64,000 nucleotides of DNA from Saccharopolyspora thermophila (lineage in GTDB: Bacteria; Actinomycetota; Actinomycetes; Mycobacteriales; Pseudonocardiaceae). Shown here in pieces: positions 44,024 to 53,304 of the stretch. The position numbers and the translations under genes were made by a program. Each line of letters opens with the position of its first letter. Position 1 is the stretch's first letter. The stretch is taken from contig NZ_BMMT01000003.1 of assembly GCF_014646075.1 (NCBI RefSeq), positions 124,001 to 188,000 on the forward strand, in the 5' to 3' direction. The notes under the pieces are model-generated. The model saw only the letters and a list, made by a program, of their open reading frames with translations, was not told where the DNA came from and made no database searches.

Positions 44024-44863
44024 GTGTTGCGAGACGACCGGGACGTGGGGGCACCGGCCGACCTGTCCGCTGTTTTCTTCGGGACCCATGCCGGGGTTTC
44101 CGTTCCGCTCCCGCCCGGCGAGATCCTCACCGAGCAGACGGCGCTCGCCGACAACCCGACACCGCTGTGCTGGGTCAGCGACGAGGCACCGTCGCCGCAA
44201 CTGGTCGCCGCGCTGCGCGCCGAGCACCCCACCACCGGGTTGTGGCCGTTGCTGCTGTGCGACAACGACGAGGTGTACGGCGAGCGCTGCACGGTCGGTG
44301 TGGTCCCGCCCGAGCCGCTGGAGCACATCGACCGGTGGCGCGTCGTGGACGTGATGACGCGGATCTGGGACGGCCTGGTGCAGGCCGACGACGACCTCGG
44401 CCCGGCCTACGACCTCGACGTGCTGGCGCCCTTCGACTACCACTGCCCCGGCCCGGCGCCGGCCGGGAACCTGCTGGCGGACCCGGACATCCTGGCCAAC
44501 CAGCAGCTGCCGCGGTTCATCGACGACAACACCCGGCTGGCGCTGGTTCCGGTGCGCCGCGGCGCGGACGTGCTGACCGCGCTGGGCTGGTCGGGCGCGG
44601 CCAACCACGTGTCGCGCACCGCGGGGCTGTCGGCGATGGCGCGCAGCTGGGAGGACCGGTTCGGGGCCCGGCTGCTGCGACTGGGCCCGGACCGGCTGGA
44701 TCTGAGCGTGGCGGCGCCGCCGCAGGACGCGGACCACGCCGCCGCGGTCGCGGCCGAGCACTGGACCTTCTGCCCGGACCGCATCCTGCAGGAGACGGGC
44801 AGCATCTCGGCGTACGCGCAGGAAATCCGCGGCCGCCGTACCTGGTCGTTCTGGTGGGAGTGA
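44024..44863 (+). CDS. DUF4253 domain protein
   Basis: A 279-residue soluble protein whose C-terminal third matches DUF4253 (AAEHWTFCPDRI, AYAQEIRGRRTWSFWWE). The first half includes WPLLLCDNDEVYGERC. The GTG at 44024 has AGGAGG seven bases upstream; starts at 43994 or 43934 run back into the pseudogene region. DUF4253 proteins are often found near immunity or toxin genes, but the function is unknown. No close neighbour on the same strand. Confidence 0.85.
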   Translation: MLRDDRDVGAPADLSAVFFGTHAGVSVPLPPGEILTEQTALADNPTPLCWVSDEAPSPQLVAALRAEHPTTGLWPLLLCDNDEVYGERCTVGVVPPEPLEHIDRWRVVDVMTRIWDGLVQADDDLGPAYDLDVLAPFDYHCPGPAPAGNLLADPDILANQQLPRFIDDNTRLALVPVRRGADVLTALGWSGAANHVSRTAGLSAMARSWEDRFGARLLRLGPDRLDLSVAAPPQDADHAAAVAAEHWTFCPDRILQETGSISAYAQEIRGRRTWSFWWE

Positions 44864-44946
44864 CAGGCACCCCGGTGCAGGGTACCCCCTCTCCCCAGCC
44901 TGGACGGGAATCCGCACGGACCGGCTGGTCGGCTCGCCACGGCCGC

Positions 44947-45240
44947 TCAGCCGAACAGGCCGCCGCGGATGGTCATCGCCACCGCGATGATCACCAGGCC
45001 GAACCCGCTGTAGAGCACCAGGTCGACAACGCGGCTGCGGATCGCCAGCAGCCCGGCCCGTTCCTGCGGCACCACGACGCGCAGGAACGCCGCGAGCAGC
45101 AGCGCGACCCCGAGCATCACCGCGCCGCGCCGCCAGTGCTGCATCGCCACGAGCAGCAGACCGATCAGGCCCACCGCCCCGACCAGGGCGAACGGCACGT
45201 GCACCGGCAGACGTGACCTGCCGCCGAACCGATCTCCCAC
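44947..45240 (-). CDS. DUF3017 membrane protein
   Basis: A 97-residue protein with three predicted membrane helices (about residues 12-28, 36-52 and 70-90), matching DUF3017. It follows folD by 57 bases on the same strand, a pairing conserved in actinobacteria. The GTG at 45240 has GGGAGGGA three to ten bases upstream. Function unknown. Confidence 0.85.
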   Translation of the reverse strand: MGDRFGGRSRLPVHVPFALVGAVGLIGLLLVAMQHWRRGAVMLGVALLLAAFLRVVVPQERAGLLAIRSRVVDLVLYSGFGLVIIAVAMTIRGGLFG

Positions 45241-45297
45241 GCCGTCCCTCCCGTGGTCCTGCACCGGAAAACGCGTCGGTTTCACTCGGAAACCCCG

Positions 45298-46149
45298 TCA
45301 GCCCGCGCGGCGCTCGGCGGCCTCGACCACGTTGGTCAGCAGCATCGCCCGGGTCATCGGGCCGATACCGCCCGGGTTCGGCGACAGGTACCCGGCGACC
45401 TTTGCGACGTCCGGGTGCACGTCCCCCGACAGTCCGGCGTCGGTGCGGGTGACCCCGACGTCCAGCACCGCCGCGCCCGGCTTGACCATGTCCGGCGTGA
45501 TCAGGTGCGGCTTGCCGGCGGCGGCCACCACCACGTCGGCGCGGCTCACCTCCGCCGCCAGGTCCTTGGTGCCGGTGTGGCAGAGCGTGACGGTGGCGTT
45601 CTCGCTGCGCCGCGTCAGCAGCAGACCGATCGGCCGCCCGACGGTGATGCCGCGGCCGACCACCGCCACCCGCGCACCGGCCAGCGGCACGTCGTAGCGG
45701 CGCAGCAGCTCGATGATGCCGCGCGGCGTGCACGGCAGCGGCGCCTGCTCGCCGAGCACCAGGCGGCCGAGGTTGATCGGGTGCAGCCCGTCGGCGTCCT
45801 TCTCCGGGGCAATGCGTTCCAGCAGCGGGCCCGCGTCGAGGTGCCGGGGCAGCGGCAGCTGCACGATATAGCCCGTGCAGGCCGGATCGGCGTTGAGCTC
45901 GTCGAGCACCGCCTCGACGTCGGCCCGGGTGGCGTCGGCGGGCAGCTCCTTGCGGATCGAGGTGATGCCCACCTTCGCGCAGTCGTTGTGCTTGGCGCGC
46001 ACGTACGAGTGCGAAGCCGGGTCGTCACCGACCAGCACCGTCGCCAGCCCGGGGGCCTGCCCCTGCTCGACGAGCCGGGCGACCCTGGGCCGCAGCTCCT
46101 CGAAAATCGCGTCCTTGGTGGCCTTACCGTCGAGAATCGTCGCACTCAC
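45298..46149 (-). CDS. folD: bifunctional methylenetetrahydrofolate dehydrogenase/methenyltetrahydrofolate cyclohydrolase
   Basis: A 283-residue enzyme interconverting methylene-, methenyl- and formyl-tetrahydrofolate, supplying the one-carbon units that purN and purH (also in this window) use. The catalytic Lys is in [10 protein letters not shown] (YxxxK), the folate-site pattern YIVQLPLP is present, and the NADP motif is [11 protein letters not shown] with Gly where Ser is common. Start is a GTG. First gene of the folD-DUF3017 pair. Confidence 0.96.
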   Translation of the reverse strand: MSATILDGKATKDAIFEELRPRVARLVEQGQAPGLATVLVGDDPASHSYVRAKHNDCAKVGITSIRKELPADATRADVEAVLDELNADPACTGYIVQLPLPRHLDAGPLLERIAPEKDADGLHPINLGRLVLGEQAPLPCTPRGIIELLRRYDVPLAGARVAVVGRGITVGRPIGLLLTRRSENATVTLCHTGTKDLAAEVSRADVVVAAAGKPHLITPDMVKPGAAVLDVGVTRTDAGLSGDVHPDVAKVAGYLSPNPGGIGPMTRAMLLTNVVEAAERRAG

Positions 46150-46155
46150 GGCTGT

Positions 46156-47142
46156 TCATCGTGGCAGACGGCGCGCGGCCCGTCCCGCCCGGTCCGGCAT
46201 TGCGGCCACACCGACCGCCAGCAGCGTCAGCAGGACACCGACCACAGTGGACGCGGGGACACCCGCACCGGTCGCCGGGGCGAACACGTCCAGCACCAGC
46301 GCCCCCACCAGCTGCCCGGCGATCATGCCGAGGCTGAGCACCAGCACCCCGGTCACGCGAACCAGCGCCACCGACCCGCCGATCACGAAGATGCCCAGGA
46401 GTCCCCCGGTGTACAGCCACACCTCGGCCGGGAAGGCGGGGAACCCGCGCAGCACGACCTCCACCGCGAAGGCCACCGCCAGCGCGACCATGCCGACGCC
46501 GAAGTTCACCGTGGCCGCGAACACCGCCGAATCAGCGGCCTGCTTCATCCGCCCGTTGACCGCCGCCTGCCAGCCGAGACCGAGCCCGGCCAGCGCCGGC
46601 AGCAGCACCAACCAGCTCCCCTCGGTCCCACGCAGCTTCGCCGAGACCGCGATCACCACCGCCACCACGGCCAGCCCCGCGCCCAGCAGCCGCGTCGCGG
46701 TCACCCGCTGCGGCCCGGCCGGCCCCAGTCCCAGCCGGTCCACGACCAACCCGCTGGTGACCTGCCCGGCGACCACGGCCACCGTGAACATCGCGACGCC
46801 CAGCACTGTCGCCGCCATCCCGTGGCTGAACACCAGGTACCCGCCGCACACCCCACCGAGGCACTGCCACCAGCGAAGCCCGCCGGGCCGACGCAGCTCC
46901 GCGACGAGGTTGCGTGCACCGCGACGTGCCTGCGGCAGCACGACGCTGCCCACCAGCAGCACGACGAACCCACCGAAGAAGGAGACCAGGCCAGCGGCCA
47001 CCGCGTCGTCCATGCGGGCGCCGAGCGCCCCGTTGATGCGCGCCTGGACCGCCAGCAGCGCACCGATCCCGGTCGCGCCGACCATGCCCAGGCCCCGAAC
47101 GCGGGGCCGGTCACGCTGCTGTCGCACCAGGGGAACAGTCAC
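46156..47142 (-). CDS. DMT-superfamily transporter, YdcZ/DUF606 type (tandem repeat)
   Basis: A 328-residue membrane protein with about ten helices formed by two DUF606-type halves: QARINGALGARM in the first and AAVNGRMKQAADSAVFAATVNF in the second share the A-x-N-G-x-x motif, as expected of an internal duplication. The GTG at 47142 overlaps the stop of the MFS gene (GTGA, 47139-47142), so they are co-translated. Substrate unknown; probably exported together with or in place of the MFS substrate. Confidence 0.85.
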   Translation of the reverse strand: MTVPLVRQQRDRPRVRGLGMVGATGIGALLAVQARINGALGARMDDAVAAGLVSFFGGFVVLLVGSVVLPQARRGARNLVAELRRPGGLRWWQCLGGVCGGYLVFSHGMAATVLGVAMFTVAVVAGQVTSGLVVDRLGLGPAGPQRVTATRLLGAGLAVVAVVIAVSAKLRGTEGSWLVLLPALAGLGLGWQAAVNGRMKQAADSAVFAATVNFGVGMVALAVAFAVEVVLRGFPAFPAEVWLYTGGLLGIFVIGGSVALVRVTGVLVLSLGMIAGQLVGALVLDVFAPATGAGVPASTVVGVLLTLLAVGVAAMPDRAGRAARRLPR

Positions 47143-48377
47143 GTGACCGCAGTCTGCTGCGCCGACCAGCCGGAACGCGATGTCCGGACGCTGTGATGTA
47201 CGACAAACCCCACGGCCAGCAGCGCCAGACCGCCCGCCGCCGCAGCCGCCCCGGCCGGGCCCGACATGTCGAGCATCCACCCCGCAAGCGGCGCCGCGAT
47301 CGCCCCGCCCAACGTGGTCGCACTGCTGGACCAGCCGAACGCCTCGCTGCGCTGCGCCGCGGGCGCCAGGTCCGCCAACCGCCCGTTGCTCGCGGCCAGC
47401 GTCGGCGCGACCGCCGTGCCGCCGACCAGCAGGACCAGCCCGATCACCCACGGCGAGCCGACGTCGACGACCGGTGGCAGCGTCGGCACCAGCGCCAGCA
47501 GGCCGACGGCGGCCAGCAGCGCCCGCAACCACAACCGGGGCCGCCCCGACACCCCGCCCATCACCAGGCCCCCGATCAGCGAGCCGACCGCCCACACGGT
47601 CGCCAGCACCCCGGCCAGCTCCGGCGCTCCCTGCCCGCGTGCCCAGCCGACCAGCACCAGGTCGATCGAGATCAGGCCACCCACCAGCAAACCCAGGAAA
47701 GCCAGCAGCGCCGTGAAACCGGGCACCCGGAACAGCACACCGACCCCGCCGGCCCCGCCCGCGCCGCCGCCCATCGCGTCGCGCAACCCGGCGCGCCACA
47801 ACGCGCCCGCGAACAGCACCGGACCGACCGCCGCCCACACCGCGACCGCCACCATCGCGGTCACCGCACCCCACAGCGCCACGGTGAACGCGGCCAGCGT
47901 CGGCGTCACCACGAACAGCAACTCCTGCAGCGTGGCCTCCACCGCGTACGCGGCCTCCCGCGACGGACCGGTGCACAGATGCGGCCACATCGCGCGCCCC
48001 ACCTGCGTGATCGGCGGGTGCGCCAGCCCGGTCAGCAGCGCCACCGGGAGCACCAGCCACCAGCGCGCCGGGTCCAGCAGCTGCGTCACCACGACGATCG
48101 CGGCCATGCCCAGCCCGGACAGCAACCCGGTCAGCACCAACAGCTTCGACGCCGAACTCCGGTCGGCCGCGCGGCCGCGCATCGGCCCGGCCACCGTCTG
48201 TCCGATGGTGATCGTGCCGCCCACCACACCGCCGACGGCGTAGGAGCCGGTCCAGTCCACGACCAGGAACGCCAGCACGATCGAGATGCCCGGCATGTGC
48301 AGGCGGCCAAGGAGGCTGAAGAACATGAGACTCGGCGCGTGCGGAACCGACGCGAGTAGACGGTAGGGGCGCAGCAC
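47139..48377 (-). CDS. major facilitator superfamily transporter
   Basis: A 412-residue transporter with twelve predicted helices. Loop 2-3 carries GRAADRSSASK, the degenerate MFS G-x-x-x-D-R motif. A Gly/Ala-rich cytoplasmic loop (DAMGGGAGGAGG) lies between helices 6 and 7. GTG start. Coupled by a 4-base overlap to the DMT-type transporter gene. Drug or metabolite efflux is likely from the family, but no substrate can be named. Confidence 0.88.
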   Translation of the reverse strand: MLRPYRLLASVPHAPSLMFFSLLGRLHMPGISIVLAFLVVDWTGSYAVGGVVGGTITIGQTVAGPMRGRAADRSSASKLLVLTGLLSGLGMAAIVVVTQLLDPARWWLVLPVALLTGLAHPPITQVGRAMWPHLCTGPSREAAYAVEATLQELLFVVTPTLAAFTVALWGAVTAMVAVAVWAAVGPVLFAGALWRAGLRDAMGGGAGGAGGVGVLFRVPGFTALLAFLGLLVGGLISIDLVLVGWARGQGAPELAGVLATVWAVGSLIGGLVMGGVSGRPRLWLRALLAAVGLLALVPTLPPVVDVGSPWVIGLVLLVGGTAVAPTLAASNGRLADLAPAAQRSEAFGWSSSATTLGGAIAAPLAGWMLDMSGPAGAAAAAGGLALLAVGFVVHHSVRTSRSGWSAQQTAVT

Positions 48378-48673
48378 CCGATCACTGTGGCTTCTGGCAC
48401 AGCCGTACCGCTACTCGTTTTCCGCCGACCGTCCACCGCAGCATCCGCACCGCTGATCCATTCCACCTGGTGGTGTGATGTTTCTTCGGCCGCTCAGCGG
48501 GCAGGCTTTGTGACGTGATCACCGCAGGCAGTGATCACGATCTTGGAAATGGGCACGTGTCCTGGATCGACGGCACCGAACTCGCCCGCAGCGCACATGG
48601 CGGGGCGCGCGTCGAGTAGCGTCTTGGCAGGGTGGAGTCGGGTTGCCTCGTCGAGAGGGGGAGGATGTCACCC
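48378..48673. promoter_or_regulatory. divergent intergenic region before the TNT-domain gene
   Basis: About 300 bases between divergent starts. Only the GGGGGAGGA ribosome site near 48657-48665 is clear. No repeat or hairpin stands out. Confidence 0.35.
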
Positions 48674-50887
48674 ATGTCGCGTCCGACAGCGATCAGTCCG
48701 GAAGAGCAGGAGCAGATAGCCCGGCGGATCGGGGTTGTGCTGTTACAGGCCGCTCCGGAGGACTGGCAGGAGATCACGGTGGAGTACCGCGCCACCGGTG
48801 AGTACCACGACCTGCTGGGTGAGGTTGCCGGGCAGGACGGCAGTTCCCGCCCCTGGGAGCCGCCGGCCGAGCTGCAGGACATCTTCGAGCGGCTGCGCGA
48901 GGGCATGTACCGGCCCGACGTGGGGACCTGGCTGAGCGCCCTCTACGTCGTCGAGCGCCCGTCGAGCTACCGGATCGATATCAACTTCGACTCCGAGCCG
49001 CGCTGGCAGCGCCCGCTGCCGCGCGCCGCGTACATCGACGAGCTGCGCCGCTACCCGCGCGCCGAGGAGAACATCCCCGACTGGATGCGGGAACGCCTCG
49101 ACGGTACCGCCCAGCCGCAGCAGCCCGTCGCCCCGGCCGACACCCCGTCCGCCGACGTGACCGACACCCCGGTCGCCGAGGCGCCGGTCGACCCCACCCC
49201 CGACCCCGTCCTCCCCTCGCCGCCGGTGCCGGAGCCGAGCACCGCGGAGCTGCGCATCGCCAACGTCTTCGACGACTACGACGACCAGGGCCGCCCGGTG
49301 GTCGCCACACGCCCGCCCGTCGCGGCGGACGAGGCCGGCGCGCTGCGTCAGTACCTGGAGAACGCCCCGGTCGTCCTCGGCGCCGAGGAGAACGAGGAGG
49401 ACCAGCTCGACCCGGAGCGGCCCACCACCGTCCCCGGGGCCTGGCACACCGACGGCAGGTGGCTGTGGCCCGGCTCGGTGGCCTTCTACCTCGCCCAGTA
49501 CGGCCTGCCACCGGAATCCGAGCTGGTGCAGCACATCCGCGACCGCGGGTTCCAGCTGCCCGAGGTCGACCGCGACACCCTGGACCGGGCCGCCGCGGAA
49601 CTGCGGGACCGGCGTGCCGACGCGCGCACCGAGCGCGCCGAACCGGAAGCGCCCGCCGAACCGGGGCCGCAGGTCGAGGCGACCGCCCCGGCCGAGCCGG
49701 AGCCGGTGCTCGACGAACCGGCCCAGCCCGGCGGCTCCCGGCACGTGCTCGAGGAGCCCGAGGCACCGGACACCCAGGAAGTGCTGGCCACCCTGCACGA
49801 CCGGCTCACTGATTACCGCGTCGACGGCGACGCCTACCGGGTCGGCAGCCACAGCCCGACCGCGCGCTGCCTGGTCCAGGAGGGTGCGGACTGGGTCGTC
49901 ACCGCCGGCGCGGACGGCGGCGGGGACGTGCGCTTCGCCCGCGTCGATCACGCGGCCGCGTACCTGCTGGGCAGCCTGCTGATGGACCGCCCGCCGGCCG
50001 CGGTACCCCTGGCCCCGGCTCCGGCCCCCGCGCCGGAACCGCCGGTCCCCGCGCCGGAACCGCCGGCGGCACCGCAACCTCCGGCCGCCGCGGAACCCCC
50101 GGCGGCACCACCGGCTCCGGAACCCCCGCAGACCGGCGGGAACCCGCTGTTCACCGCGAACCAGGACCCGGAGTTGCCGAGCACCCCTCCGGAACCGCCG
50201 TTCCAGGACCCGGCAGCCCAACCGGGCGACGACGCCACCCGGTTCCAGCCCGGCCCGCGTCTGGACCGTCCCGCGCCGCCTCCGGCGGCCCCGCCAACGT
50301 CCCCGCCGTCACCGCCGGTTGGGCAGCCCGCTGTCCCGGCCGCCGGTGGACCGGGTGCGCCGCCGCCGCTGCCCAAGCGCCAGCCGCGCCGGGAGAGCGG
50401 AGCCCCGGTGCCGCCGGGCGGTCCCGCGCAGGCGCCGGTCGGCGGTGCGGAGCGGCGTCCGGGCCCCGGCGGCCCCGGCATGGCCGGGCCGCACCGGCAG
50501 GGCCCGCCCGGGCCGCCGCGTCCGCCGCAGGGCCAGCAGATCCAGCCGCTCAGCGGTGAACCGCCGCTGACCCTGTACCGGGACCGGCGGGTGGTCATGC
50601 TGCAGCCCGGCACTGAACTGGACCGCTTCGGCGAGCCGAACGGCAACGTCACCTACGCCATGCGCACGCCCTACACGCACCGGTCGCTGCCGCCGCAGTG
50701 GGCGAACCGCTCGTACTTCGCCTACCGCGTCCAACGCCCGATCCAGGCGCTGCGCGGCACGGCGGTCCCGTGGTTCGAGCAGCCGGGTGGCGGCACGGCG
50801 TTCGTGCTGCCGGCACCGATCAGCGACCTGCTTGCGGACGGCACCCTCGCCGAGATGCCGGCCACCGAGCGCCCGCCCATGGAGTGA
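48674..50887 (+). CDS. TNT-domain (NAD+ glycohydrolase) protein with possible YezG/DUF600-like N-terminus
   Basis: A 737-residue multidomain protein. Residues 1-150 resemble YezG/DUF600-type proteins (APEDWQEITVEYRATGEY, YRIDINFD, YPRAEENIPDWM), a family linked to toxin immunity. Residues about 160-430 hold two further small domains. About 440-630 is a Pro/Ala/Gly-rich linker. The C-terminus (about 632-737) is a TNT domain (LYRDRRVVMLQPGTELDRFG, then RSLPPQWA and WFEQPGGGTAFVLP), as in the M. tuberculosis necrotizing toxin that degrades NAD. No signal peptide or separate immunity gene is next to it. Start at 48674 chosen by its GGAGG site. Confidence 0.85.
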   Translation: MSRPTAISPEEQEQIARRIGVVLLQAAPEDWQEITVEYRATGEYHDLLGEVAGQDGSSRPWEPPAELQDIFERLREGMYRPDVGTWLSALYVVERPSSYRIDINFDSEPRWQRPLPRAAYIDELRRYPRAEENIPDWMRERLDGTAQPQQPVAPADTPSADVTDTPVAEAPVDPTPDPVLPSPPVPEPSTAELRIANVFDDYDDQGRPVVATRPPVAADEAGALRQYLENAPVVLGAEENEEDQLDPERPTTVPGAWHTDGRWLWPGSVAFYLAQYGLPPESELVQHIRDRGFQLPEVDRDTLDRAAAELRDRRADARTERAEPEAPAEPGPQVEATAPAEPEPVLDEPAQPGGSRHVLEEPEAPDTQEVLATLHDRLTDYRVDGDAYRVGSHSPTARCLVQEGADWVVTAGADGGGDVRFARVDHAAAYLLGSLLMDRPPAAVPLAPAPAPAPEPPVPAPEPPAAPQPPAAAEPPAAPPAPEPPQTGGNPLFTANQDPELPSTPPEPPFQDPAAQPGDDATRFQPGPRLDRPAPPPAAPPTSPPSPPVGQPAVPAAGGPGAPPPLPKRQPRRESGAPVPPGGPAQAPVGGAERRPGPGGPGMAGPHRQGPPGPPRPPQGQQIQPLSGEPPLTLYRDRRVVMLQPGTELDRFGEPNGNVTYAMRTPYTHRSLPPQWANRSYFAYRVQRPIQALRGTAVPWFEQPGGGTAFVLPAPISDLLADGTLAEMPATERPPME

Positions 50888-50948
50888 TCCGGGCCCAGCT
50901 CGCGGGCGCCCCCGACGCGCGGTCGGGGGCGCCCTGTCGTCGGTGCGG

Positions 50949-51176
50949 TCAGTCGACGCGGAGGCCGTGCGCGGCGGCGAACGCCAGGGCGGTCACCGTG
51001 TCGATGCGGGCGCCTCGCGGGAACCGGATGCCGCGCAGGTCCAGCCCGCGCAGGTCGGCGCGGCCCATGCCGACCAGCGTCAGATCCGTCTCGCCCAACA
51101 CCCAGGCCCCCAGGCGGCAGTCGACAAAACTCGACCCCAGCAGGCTGCAACCGTCCATCGTGGACGCGTGTGCCAA
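50949..51176 (-). pseudogene. pentapeptide-repeat protein fragment
   Basis: A 75-codon frame. MDGCSLLGSSFVDCRLGAW and TDLTLVGMGRADLRGLDLRGIRF are pentapeptide repeats (A-[DN]-L-x-x). The end ARIDTVTALAFAAAHGLRVD matches the usual C-terminus of actinobacterial pentapeptide proteins. The N-terminal half of such proteins (about 180-200 residues) is missing, and the jump from the repeats to the tail looks like an internal deletion. It may be a relic, or a short beta-helix protein still made from the ATG at 51176; no good ribosome site is seen. Confidence 0.5.
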
Positions 51177-51256
51177 CTCCGCACCGACTTGTCCGTGGCA
51201 GCGCGACTACCGGGGGTCGTCCGGCTTCGCCCCGGCCCCCACCGGCAGGCGGACCG

Positions 51257-51718
51257 TCACGGCACCACGACGACCGGACGCACCGCTTCGACCACCAGGG
51301 TGGCGGGCACCGTGCCGAGCAGACCACCCCGGCGGCGGGAACGTCCCACCACGATCAGGTCGGCCCGGTACTGCTCGGCCACCTGCTCCAGGCCGACCGC
51401 CGGATCACCGCGGTGGTGCACGAAGTCCCAGTCGATGTCCACCCACTTCAGATGCGACACGACCTCCTTCTTCAACTCCTCCACCAGGCTTTCGGCCGCC
51501 TCGCTGGCCACTGCGACGCCCATCGGTGACCAGTAGGCGACGCCGCCCACCGCCTCGACGTAGACCAGCACCAGGCGGGCGCGCTCCCGCCTCGCCAGGC
51601 CGGCCGCCCACGCCGCGGCGTGGAAGCTGGCCGGGCTGCCGTCCATGCCCACGACGATGCCGCCCAGCCCGTCCTTGCCGATCTCGAATTCCCGCTCGGT
51701 CCTGTCGCCTTCGGCCAC
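51257..51718 (-). CDS. universal stress protein family protein
   Basis: A 153-residue UspA-fold protein. Hallmarks are IVVGMDGSPAS near residue 17 and the ATP-binding-type end [25 protein letters not shown] (G-2x-G-9x-G-S/T-like, with Thr-Val-Pro before the last part). The GTG at 51718 is six bases behind TACCAT, so the message is probably leaderless. It responds to dormancy or stress in other actinobacteria; regulation here is not visible. Divergent from the M20 peptidase gene. Confidence 0.9.
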   Translation of the reverse strand: MAEGDRTEREFEIGKDGLGGIVVGMDGSPASFHAAAWAAGLARRERARLVLVYVEAVGGVAYWSPMGVAVASEAAESLVEELKKEVVSHLKWVDIDWDFVHHRGDPAVGLEQVAEQYRADLIVVGRSRRRGGLLGTVPATLVVEAVRPVVVVP

Positions 51719-51724
51719 GCGGGA

Positions 51725-51730
51725 ATGGTA
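51725..51730 (-). promoter_or_regulatory. -10 box of a probable leaderless Usp promoter
   Basis: Minus-strand TACCAT fits TANNNT and ends six bases before the GTG at 51718. Confidence 0.5.
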
Positions 51731-51776
51731 GTGGCCCCCGCGCCGGGAAGTTGGACGCATGCGACACACTCGACAC

Positions 51777-53060
51777 GTGACCGCCGCACCGATCCCCTCT
51801 GACCTGGAACGTCGCGCGCTGGATGCGGTGGACGCGAAGAGCATCCTGGAAGATCTGCGGGAACTAGTCGCGATCCCCAGCGTCGGTGGCACCGTGGGCG
51901 AGCACGACGCCCAGCAGTGGTGCGCCGACAAGCTCGCCTCCCTCGGCTACCGGGTGGACCACTGGCGCATCGATGTCCGCGAACTCGCCGAGCACGACGA
52001 CTTCCCCGGCCAGGAGGCCGACCGCGACATCGCCCACGGCTGCGTCGGGGTGAGCGGCGACGGCACCGAACCCGCGCTCGTGTTCTGCGGGCACACCGAC
52101 GTGGTGCCTCCCGGGGACCTCGACCGCTGGCCCAACCGGGATTCGTATGCGCTGCGCGTCGACGGCGACACCGCAGCCGGGCGCGGCACCTGCGACATGA
52201 AGGGCGGCCTGGCCGCGATCTTCGGGGCGTTGCACGCCCTGCGGACCGCAGGCATCGAACTCGCCCGGCCGCTGGCCGTGCACACGGTCGTCGGCGAGGA
52301 GGACGGTGGGCTCGGGGCGTTTGCGACCCTGCGGCGCGGCCACCGCGGTGCCGCCTGCGTCCTGGCCGAACCCAGCTCGGGCACGATCGTCACCGCCAAC
52401 GGCGGATCGCTCACCTTCCGCCTCGAGATCGCCGGCCAGGGCACCCACGGATCGACCCGGTACCGCGGTGTGAGCGCCCTGGACAAGCTCGCCGGGCTGC
52501 TGCCGGTGCTGCGGGATCTGGAAGCCCGCCGCAACGCCGACCCCGACCCGCTGGTCGCCCACCTGGAGGTGCCGTACCCGCTGTCGGTCGGCCTGGTGCG
52601 GGTCGGTGACTGGGCCAGCACGGTGCCCGATCTGGCCATTGCCGAGGGCCGCTACGGGGTGCGACTCGACGAGTCCATCGCCGACGCCCAGGCCGAGTTC
52701 ACCGACGCCATCGCGCGCGCCTGCGCGGTGGACCCGTGGCTGGCCGAACACCCGGTGCGGGTCAGCTGGCCGGGCGGGATGTTCGCCAGCGGACGCCTGC
52801 CCGAAGGACACCCGCTGCTCGGCGAAACCCGCTCCGCCGTCGTCGATGCCGGAGCCGCCGAACCCGCCGTGGTGGGCGCGCCCTACGGGACGGACCTGCG
52901 TCTGTACGCGGCCGCCGGAATCCCGACGCTGCAGTACGGTCCCGGCGACGTCCGCTGCGCGCACGCCCACGACGAGCACGTCCCGATCGCCGAGCTGGAA
53001 CAGGCGGCCCGCACCTACGCCCTCCTGGCCATCCGCCGGTGCGGCGTGGTGCAGGCGTAG
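51777..53060 (+). CDS. M20-family metallopeptidase (acetylornithine deacetylase/succinyl-DAP desuccinylase-like)
   Basis: A 427-residue dinuclear-zinc amidohydrolase. Metal and catalytic residues are in place: His and Asp in CGHTDVVPPGD near residue 98, Asp in GRGTCDMKGG near residue 135, the Glu-Glu pair in VVGEEDGG near residue 171, and His in CAHAHDEHVP near the end. A dimerisation domain is inserted between. Substrate is uncertain: acetylornithine, succinyl-DAP and other N-acyl amino acids are all possible. The GTG at 51777 has a -10-like CACACT six bases upstream; an ATG at 51759 would add six residues. Confidence 0.9.
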   Translation: MTAAPIPSDLERRALDAVDAKSILEDLRELVAIPSVGGTVGEHDAQQWCADKLASLGYRVDHWRIDVRELAEHDDFPGQEADRDIAHGCVGVSGDGTEPALVFCGHTDVVPPGDLDRWPNRDSYALRVDGDTAAGRGTCDMKGGLAAIFGALHALRTAGIELARPLAVHTVVGEEDGGLGAFATLRRGHRGAACVLAEPSSGTIVTANGGSLTFRLEIAGQGTHGSTRYRGVSALDKLAGLLPVLRDLEARRNADPDPLVAHLEVPYPLSVGLVRVGDWASTVPDLAIAEGRYGVRLDESIADAQAEFTDAIARACAVDPWLAEHPVRVSWPGGMFASGRLPEGHPLLGETRSAVVDAGAAEPAVVGAPYGTDLRLYAAAGIPTLQYGPGDVRCAHAHDEHVPIAELEQAARTYALLAIRRCGVVQA

Positions 53061-53304
53061 CACCCGACACGCGCGCCGCGGCAAGCCTTTCAAATTCGCC
53101 GAAAATTGGGGCCGGCATTCCCGGGTGTCGGGGTGGGGTTTCTCAGTTTGGTGGAAGTTGGGGCCGGCATGTTCGGGTGTGTTGGAGTGGGGTTGTGGTG
53201 CTGGTCCGGTCCGGACGTCCCGCGAAGCGACATCCTGGGAGGGGAGGTGGTTCCGAGACGACCGGGCCGGTCAGCTGCCGCAGGCACCGGCGTTGGTGCA
53301 GGAA
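53061..53304. repeat. two imperfect 36-bp direct repeats near the end of dnaE2
   Basis: Copies start at 53106 and 53158 (period 52) and share TTGGGGCCGGCAT, a CGGGTGT core and GTGGGGTT. The region is G-rich on the plus strand and lies between the convergent M20 and dnaE2 genes. No gene is seen in these 244 bases. It may be an intergenic repeat family of this genus. Confidence 0.5.
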
